Made by a program: the position numbers and the translations under genes
The notes under the pieces: model-generated
What the model saw: the letters and a program-made list of their open reading frames with translations, nothing else
What the model was told of the DNA's origin: nothing
The model's database searches: none
Origin: an uncultured Eubacteriales bacterium
Lineage (GTDB): Bacteria; Bacillota; Clostridia; Lachnospirales; CAG-274
NCBI GenBank assembly: GCA_902497185.1
Contig: CABVEG010000040.1
Span: 1-10,696 of the forward strand
Direction: 5' to 3'
Length of the DNA: 10,696 nucleotides
In this document: positions 5,816-10,696 of the stretch, in pieces
Layout: every line of letters starts with the position of its first letter
How positions within the stretch are numbered: position 1 is the stretch's first letter

Positions 5816-7150
5816 TTATAGTATTCCCTTTTTCCAGCTTCCTTTAAAATAAAACACCAGTGTAACAAAAGTAGCAATAGTCCAGCCAAATGGCCAGCTA
5901 AGCCATATACCTGTTGCACTGTCAAGAATATAAGAAAACAAAAAGGCAAGAATAACTCTAAGTATCAAATCTAAAAATGTACTTGTAGTAAAAGCTATCA
6001 TAGCTCCTGACCCTCTCAAAAGTCCGTCCACAATAATCTTAACAGAAATAGCAATATAAAACGGTGATACAACTCTTAGAAAAAGTATACCACATTCAAT
6101 GGCATCAACACTTTCAGCAGTCATAAACAAACCAAGCATCTGTCTGCTGAATAAAAGAAAAGCAACAAGGAAAGGTACAATAATGGCAAAGCCAAATAAC
6201 ACACCTGACTTTAAAGCCTTATTTACCCTTTCTATTTTTCCTGCACCAATATTCTGTGCCGTAAATGTAGACATTGCATTACCAAGAGTAGTAAAGCAGG
6301 TAAGAGCAAAAGTATTAAGCTTAACTGCTGCCGAATATCCTGCAATTACAGATGAGCCAAAGGAATTTACACGTCCTTGAATGAAAATATTACCTACTGA
6401 AATAAAGCTTTGCTGTAATATACTTGGAACAGCAATATATGTAACCTTTGCAAGCATTTCTTTTGAAAAATACACAGGCTTTCTCTCCGTTTTAAGAGCT
6501 TTAATTCTCTTAAAAAGACTTAATAAAGCAAGGATGCAGGCAATCCCCTGAGCAATAAATGTTGCCCATGCTATACCTGCAACACCCCAATCAAACCCTG
6601 CAACAAATATAATATCAAGTATTATGTTGCCAATAGATGAGGCAATAAGGAAATATAGAGGGGTTTTTGAATCACCAAGAGAATTAAACACACCATTTGC
6701 AATATTATATAAAAATAAAAATATAAAGCCACCAATATAAATATTAAAATAAAGTTTGCTGTCAACAAAAATATTTTCGGGAGTATTTATTGATTTCATT
6801 ATAAGCGTACTTGCCATAAGTCCAAAAACAGTAAGTATTAATGACAAAACTGTACTTGCTATAACAGTAGTTGATACGGCAGTTTTAACTTTATCATAAT
6901 CCTTTGACCCAAAAAGCTGAGATATAACAACACTGCAACCTATATTGCTGCCTACTGCAACAGCCATAAACACCATAGTAACAGGATAAGACGCACCTAC
7001 AGCCGCAAGTGCATTTTCACCTGCAAATCTGCCTGCAATTATGCTGTCAGCTATGTTATAAAGCTGTTGAAAAACAACGCTTATAAACATAGGCATTGAA
7101 AAGCCGATTAATATTTTTGAAGGATTTCCCTCAGTTAAATCCTTAATCAT
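5816..7150 (-). CDS. MATE-family multidrug/metabolite efflux transporter
   Basis: This inner-membrane exporter would use a sodium or proton gradient. The 444 residues are typical of the family and contain about 12 hydrophobic segments in two related halves. The first half opens with the characteristic FSMPMFISVVFQQLYNIADS (17-36) and IIAGRFAGENALAAVGASYP. The second half restarts near residue 235 with the equivalent VPSILQQSFISVGNIFIQG. A short basic segment (FKRIKALKTERK) links the halves. The closest resemblance is to clostridial MATE proteins of the MepA/DinF-like type; the substrate cannot be deduced. The ATG at 7150 follows AGAAGG at 7 bases. The gene has about 138 bp of upstream sequence that includes the yfhO hairpin. 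I found no convincing promoter there, so either a weak promoter or read-through from the upstream glycosylation genes drives it. Confidence 0.92.
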   Translation of the reverse strand: MIKDLTEGNPSKILIGFSMPMFISVVFQQLYNIADSIIAGRFAGENALAAVGASYPVTMVFMAVAVGSNIGCSVVISQLFGSKDYDKVKTAVSTTVIASTVLSLILTVFGLMASTLIMKSINTPENIFVDSKLYFNIYIGGFIFLFLYNIANGVFNSLGDSKTPLYFLIASSIGNIILDIIFVAGFDWGVAGIAWATFIAQGIACILALLSLFKRIKALKTERKPVYFSKEMLAKVTYIAVPSILQQSFISVGNIFIQGRVNSFGSSVIAGYSAAVKLNTFALTCFTTLGNAMSTFTAQNIGAGKIERVNKALKSGVLFGFAIIVPFLVAFLLFSRQMLGLFMTAESVDAIECGILFLRVVSPFYIAISVKIIVDGLLRGSGAMIAFTTSTFLDLILRVILAFLFSYILDSATGIWLSWPFGWTIATFVTLVFYFKGSWKKGIL

Positions 7151-7249
7151 TTTGTTTCCTTCTTTCTAATTTATACAAACAACTGCAATTTTTATTAAAA
7201 ACCCATCACAAACATTAGCCCTAAATTTGCTATTACTGTTTATAACAAA

Positions 7250-7274
7250 GCAACCGGAGTAAATCTCCGGCTGC
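7250..7274 (-). terminator. Hairpin terminator after the yfhO-like gene
   Basis: GCAGCCGGAG and CTCCGGTTGC (minus strand) form a 10-bp stem with one G-U pair and a 5-base loop, 14 bp after the stop codon. The following tail is TTTGTTATAAAC, only modestly T-rich, so some read-through into the MATE gene is possible. Confidence 0.6.
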
Positions 7275-7288
7275 GTAAAAATTTTCAA

Positions 7289-10027
7289 TTATCTTTTCTT
7301 TTTATTTTTCCTATAGTTCTTATTATTCTGTGCTATAGTTTGACTGACCTCTGCATCAAAGGCAGCAGCAGTTACAAGCTTAAGCTCATAATTTTTCTTA
7401 ACAGCCTTATCAATAATAGTATATATAACTGCAAGGAGAATACCGATAAATGAAATTATAACAGATGGTATAAGTCCTTTTGACTTAAACTGGAATACAA
7501 CGGTATGCTCTCCCTTAGGAATATCCACACCTATTACACCATCATTACCTATTGACACCTTATCAACACTCTGACCGTCAACAGTAACCTTCCAGCCGTC
7601 AACATAAGGAATAGATGTAAACATTACACCATCCTCAGAAGCATTTACTTTACCTTCAATATGAGTATCCTCAAAGCTTGTAATATTATAAGTATTCTGA
7701 TTTAACTTATCATAAGCCTCCTGGAATACGTCATCATTATAGCTTGCAGCATAAATCTTAACTGTACCGTCCTTACGGTAAGTCTTTTCAAATTCACCCT
7801 TGTTAGTAAGAGCAAATGTTACTGTAATTTCTTCACCTGCTGAAACGTGACCTATATCAAATAAACTCTTACCTGCTGAAAGCTCTCTGTCCTCATTTGC
7901 AGAGTTTGTCTGATACTTAACTCTCTTGGCATTGCCTGCATCTACATAAACATACATATACTGATCCTTATCAGATGTAAATTTAGCTGTTACCGTAGGC
8001 TCATTAATAAGATTAGCAGGATCTGTAAGTCTGTATTTAAAGCTGTTTTCATCAAGCTCTTCCGTAACCTCCATAAAGGTCTTGTTAATGCTGTCAGGTT
8101 TAATAGGAGTAAACATATCCTTGTCAACACCTGCACCCTGCTTAACAAAGTTGTTCTGAACATTAAATGGCTGTGAGTCCTCTGTCTGCCAGTTCTTAAT
8201 ATCCGAATCAACCATAAATCCTAAAGGTAATGCTCTGTCATTTCTGTAAACCCATACATTATTAAACTGCTTTTCAAAAACATATCTTTCGTTTTTGATT
8301 TCTCCATCCTTATTCATAACATACTTTAAGTCGAACATTGCATCAATAAGAGGTGTAGGATCATAATATCTGTAGCTGTTGCCTGTTGCCGCAATGCCCA
8401 GATTGCCTATAAACTCTGAAATGCCACCCGGCGCAAGAGAAGAGAACTGTGAAAAACCGTTGTAATGATAAAGTGCCGCATCATTAATAGATGTAAACCT
8501 TCTAAACTCAGTACGGTAGAATTCTCCATTTTGTTCTTCATTCATATATTCAATAGCGTCATCCGCATTGTCGATATACTTAACATAAGCCTCTCTATCT
8601 GTAGTTCTGTCAAGACCCTGATGACTTGAGAACATACATTCAGCAAATACACATACAAATATAATACCTAAAATTCCGCCCAAATTCTGTGGCTTTGAAG
8701 TAGAATAAGCATAAATAATACCTGCGTAAACAATCATTGCAGCTATATTAATAATAATATCGGAATTTGAAAGTACTCTGTCTATATCGTCTATTACCGG
8801 CACCATTATAAACTCGGTTGCTAAAATAACAAGAGTATAAAATACAGCTGCATACACAACAAATTCAAACTTACAGCTCTTAATGTTTAAAAGTCCCTTG
8901 TAAGCCATATAAAGCATTACAAAGCTGTAAATAAATGTATATCTGTGCGGAAGATTAGACGGAAAATGGAATCCGTGAATCATAAAGTCCAAAGGCTTAA
9001 TACAAGCGCACAAAAGCATAAATACAAGTAATAATGACATTAACCTCTTTTCTCTTTTGTTAATTTTTGAATTAAAGAAATAAAGCGGAATAAGCATCAT
9101 TGTTATTACACCACTGTATACATTAGGAAGGTCCTCATTTCTTGCAAGTACTACAGGTCTTGCACCTATAAAGTGGTTAGTAATAAGCTGATATATATTT
9201 TCATAAATTTCAAACTTAGGGAAGTTCGTATCACTTGTTGCTGTCTGACCTAAGGCAATAGCAACGGGAGCTAAAATAAACATAGCTGTTAATGCGGCAA
9301 TAATTGATACAATAGCAAATTTAACCATTCTTGCAATCATAACCTGTTGATTTCTTTCCCATTCATAGTTTGCAAATAATACAACTATAAAATAAGCCGC
9401 CGTAAATACACACACAAGGACAGCCATATAAAAGTTTACAATCATTGTAAGTGTTAATGAAACGTAGTATAAAATATGCTTATTTTCGTGAATAAGCCTT
9501 TCAACACCTAATGCCACAATAGGGAATAATGCAACTGAATCAAGCCACATTACATTCCAATAATAACCTGTCATAAATGCAGTAAAGGCATAAAGTAAAC
9601 CAAAAATCAAAATTGACAAATCATTTTTATTAAAATGTTCCTTTAAATAATATGAGAAAAATGACGCACTAAAACAGGTTTTAATCAAAATAAAAAGTGC
9701 AAGTGCCTCAGGCAAAAGCTGCTGAGGAAACAGAAGAATCAAAAAACTTATAGGTGAAGCCGTATAGTAAGCCATCTGAGTTACAAACTCCTTACCTAAG
9801 CCGCCCTCCCAACTGTACATAAGGCTCTGACCATTAATAATACGACTTCTAAGCTCCTCGTGAAAAGGTGCATACTGATGATATAAGTCAACCTTTAACA
9901 CAATCTGGTCCCCAAAGGGATAAACGTGTCTTAAAATGTATGTAACACACATTATAAGCGCTGTACAGAAAAAAGCTGCTATAACATATCGATTAGAATA
10001 CAACCAATTTTCTTTCTTATTTTCCAT
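7289..10027 (-). CDS. YfhO-family polytopic membrane protein (putative GT-C glycosyltransferase)
   Basis: YfhO proteins are large membrane proteins thought to move a sugar from a lipid carrier onto an extracellular acceptor; Bacillus subtilis YfhO, with CsbB and GtcA, glycosylates lipoteichoic acid. The 912 residues are close to family length. After a first membrane segment (about 14-33) an outward loop carries VDLYHQY (46-52), a conserved acidic/aromatic motif plausible as the catalytic region, and YSWEGGLGKE (71-80). Many further membrane segments run to about 465, including FPSNLPHRYTF (355-365). A large extracytoplasmic domain (about 470-850), a last membrane segment (851-872) and a 40-residue cytoplasmic tail ending NYRKNKKKR follow. 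The ATG at 10027 follows AAGGAG by 8 bases, and that site overlaps the gtrA-like stop codon. The acceptor here is unknown. Confidence 0.9.
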   Translation of the reverse strand: MENKKENWLYSNRYVIAAFFCTALIMCVTYILRHVYPFGDQIVLKVDLYHQYAPFHEELRSRIINGQSLMYSWEGGLGKEFVTQMAYYTASPISFLILLFPQQLLPEALALFILIKTCFSASFFSYYLKEHFNKNDLSILIFGLLYAFTAFMTGYYWNVMWLDSVALFPIVALGVERLIHENKHILYYVSLTLTMIVNFYMAVLVCVFTAAYFIVVLFANYEWERNQQVMIARMVKFAIVSIIAALTAMFILAPVAIALGQTATSDTNFPKFEIYENIYQLITNHFIGARPVVLARNEDLPNVYSGVITMMLIPLYFFNSKINKREKRLMSLLLVFMLLCACIKPLDFMIHGFHFPSNLPHRYTFIYSFVMLYMAYKGLLNIKSCKFEFVVYAAVFYTLVILATEFIMVPVIDDIDRVLSNSDIIINIAAMIVYAGIIYAYSTSKPQNLGGILGIIFVCVFAECMFSSHQGLDRTTDREAYVKYIDNADDAIEYMNEEQNGEFYRTEFRRFTSINDAALYHYNGFSQFSSLAPGGISEFIGNLGIAATGNSYRYYDPTPLIDAMFDLKYVMNKDGEIKNERYVFEKQFNNVWVYRNDRALPLGFMVDSDIKNWQTEDSQPFNVQNNFVKQGAGVDKDMFTPIKPDSINKTFMEVTEELDENSFKYRLTDPANLINEPTVTAKFTSDKDQYMYVYVDAGNAKRVKYQTNSANEDRELSAGKSLFDIGHVSAGEEITVTFALTNKGEFEKTYRKDGTVKIYAASYNDDVFQEAYDKLNQNTYNITSFEDTHIEGKVNASEDGVMFTSIPYVDGWKVTVDGQSVDKVSIGNDGVIGVDIPKGEHTVVFQFKSKGLIPSVIISFIGILLAVIYTIIDKAVKKNYELKLVTAAAFDAEVSQTIAQNNKNYRKNKKKR

Positions 10028-10039
10028 TACAATATCTCC

Positions 10040-10468
10040 TTACTTAAATATAAATAATTTACTAAACACATAATTCATAACCACAATGCCAAACTGTGCT
10101 CCGATTTTAGCAATGCTGTCATTAATATTCAAAAGTCCTACAGTTACATTCATCCAAACTATTTCAAAGCCCAAGGATAAAATCCTTGCTCCCACAAAAG
10201 ATGGAATTTCCTTCATGAGAGTTTTAATAGATACAGACTTTGACTGAAATACAAAAAATTTGTTTGTAACAAAAGCAAAGGCTACTGCTATTACCCAGCT
10301 GCCTACATTTGCAATATTCATCTGTAATGTGCTCAACTCTCCTCCGCCTGTAAGCAAAAGCTTAATAAGCTCATAACTTACAAGACACACTACAGTTGTA
10401 AGCACACCAAACACCAAATAGCTTATGGTTTCTCTGTTTAATACCTTAAAAAGCAGTTTTTTAATCAT
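10040..10468 (-). CDS. GtrA/GtcA-family membrane protein (putative lipid-linked sugar flippase)
   Basis: The 142-residue protein has four predicted membrane segments (about 14-38, 48-74, 86-112, 119-140). It shows the internal duplication typical of GtrA, with TNKFFVF (68-74) ending the first half and NYVFSKLFIF (132-141) ending the second. Family members are proposed to move undecaprenyl- or polyprenyl-phosphate-linked sugars to the outer face of the membrane. The ATG at 10468 follows GGGAGG at 8 bases and overlaps the stop codon of the upstream glycosyltransferase (ATGA). The stop codon overlaps the ribosome binding site of the yfhO-like gene 12 bp downstream. All three genes are therefore one translationally coupled operon, which supports the assignment more than the short sequence does alone. 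Confidence 0.9.
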   Translation of the reverse strand: MIKKLLFKVLNRETISYLVFGVLTTVVCLVSYELIKLLLTGGGELSTLQMNIANVGSWVIAVAFAFVTNKFFVFQSKSVSIKTLMKEIPSFVGARILSLGFEIVWMNVTVGLLNINDSIAKIGAQFGIVVMNYVFSKLFIFK

Positions 10469-10696
10469 AGCAATTTCCTCCCATAGTCATTAACAGGCTC
10501 CTCTATATTTGTTTTGCCTATAATATATACGGGACGGTTTTTAACCTCAATATATATCTTCGCCACATACTCACCTAAAATACCACAGCAAAGTATTATA
10601 CAGCCGCCTAAGAACAGAAGTATTGCAATAATTGAGGCATAGCCCGGGAAATCCTTACCATGTATGATAGTCTTTATAATTATATAAAATAAATAA
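10465..10696 (-). CDS. C-terminal part of a GtrB/CsbB/DPM1-type family 2 glycosyltransferase (5' end outside window)
   Basis: The frame is open from the right edge to TGA at 10467-10465 and encodes 76 residues. Two hydrophobic segments are visible: the end of one at the edge (YLFYIIIKTI) and a second at about 19-42 (YASIIAILLFLGGCIILCCG). These are followed by ILGEYVAKIYIEVKNRPVYII. This arrangement, two C-terminal membrane helices and then GEY...IY.EVK.RP.Y, is the signature tail of polyprenyl-phosphate glycosyltransferases such as GtrB and CsbB. They load a sugar from a nucleotide sugar onto undecaprenyl phosphate on the cytoplasmic side. The catalytic GT-A domain lies outside the window, so the sugar cannot be predicted. 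The stop overlaps the gtrA-like start by ATGA. Confidence 0.88.
   Translation of the reverse strand, partial: YLFYIIIKTIIHGKDFPGYASIIAILLFLGGCIILCCGILGEYVAKIYIEVKNRPVYIIGKTNIEEPVNDYGRKLL

Noticed and set aside
6099..6380. Open frame on the plus strand within the MATE gene
   Set aside because: It is the complement of hydrophobic MATE codons, with no start signal and no family resemblance.
7151..7249. A MATE promoter using TATAAA in the gap after the yfhO hairpin
   Set aside because: TTGTATAAAT is present, but the only correctly spaced -35 sequence is TTAATA, a poor match, so I could not support it as a feature.

Overview
This window looks like a chromosomal segment of a low-GC Gram-positive anaerobe of the Clostridia, most likely Lachnospiraceae or a close relative. 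The reasons are AT-rich DNA with consensus sigma-A-type promoters, strong AGGAGG-like ribosome binding sites, a CarD-family regulator, a short DUF6465-like protein, a tandem-OB SSB-like protein and a clostridial MATE transporter. The genus assignment is inference. Most of the window is ordinary housekeeping and envelope DNA. I do not see a convincing previously undescribed system.

Left part (1-2977, minus strand). An apparent tyrA-aroA operon (prephenate dehydrogenase with a C-terminal ACT domain, then a class II EPSP synthase) has its own near-consensus promoter at 2897-2925. It serves chorismate and tyrosine biosynthesis. Downstream is a 121-residue HTH protein with its own promoter. It matches the N-terminal part of WYL-domain regulators but lacks the WYL domain. 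About 15 bp past its stop codon lies sequence resembling the terminal inverted repeat of an ISL3-type insertion sequence, which runs off the left edge.

Middle (2992-5815). A CarD-family RNA polymerase-binding protein (best start a GTG at 3471) and an orphan trpD are on the minus strand. A tandem-OB SSB-like protein and a small DUF6465-like protein are on the plus strand. The trpD and ssb-like genes diverge from a compact intergenic region with a clear trpD promoter and an imperfect palindrome. The small protein has a textbook promoter (TTGACA-N17-TATTAT) that starts inside the end of the ssb-like gene. A 19-bp GC-topped hairpin at 5757-5802 separates it from the convergent MATE gene.

Right part (5816-10696, minus strand). 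A MATE-family efflux protein is followed by three tightly coupled genes: the C-terminus of a DPM1/GtrB/CsbB-type family 2 glycosyltransferase, a GtrA/GtcA-type small membrane protein, and a 912-residue YfhO-family polytopic protein. The first two overlap by ATGA, and the YfhO ribosome binding site overlaps the gtrA stop codon. This is the composition of the known three-component (CsbB/GtcA/YfhO) cell-envelope glycosylation systems: a lipid-linked sugar is made inside, moved across the membrane and transferred to an extracellular acceptor.

Several start codons are set here from ribosome binding sites rather than by taking the longest frame: the HTH protein, tyrA, carD and the ssb-like gene. 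No tRNA, rRNA, CRISPR array or recognisable riboswitch was seen, and no intergenic stretch exceeds 300 bp.
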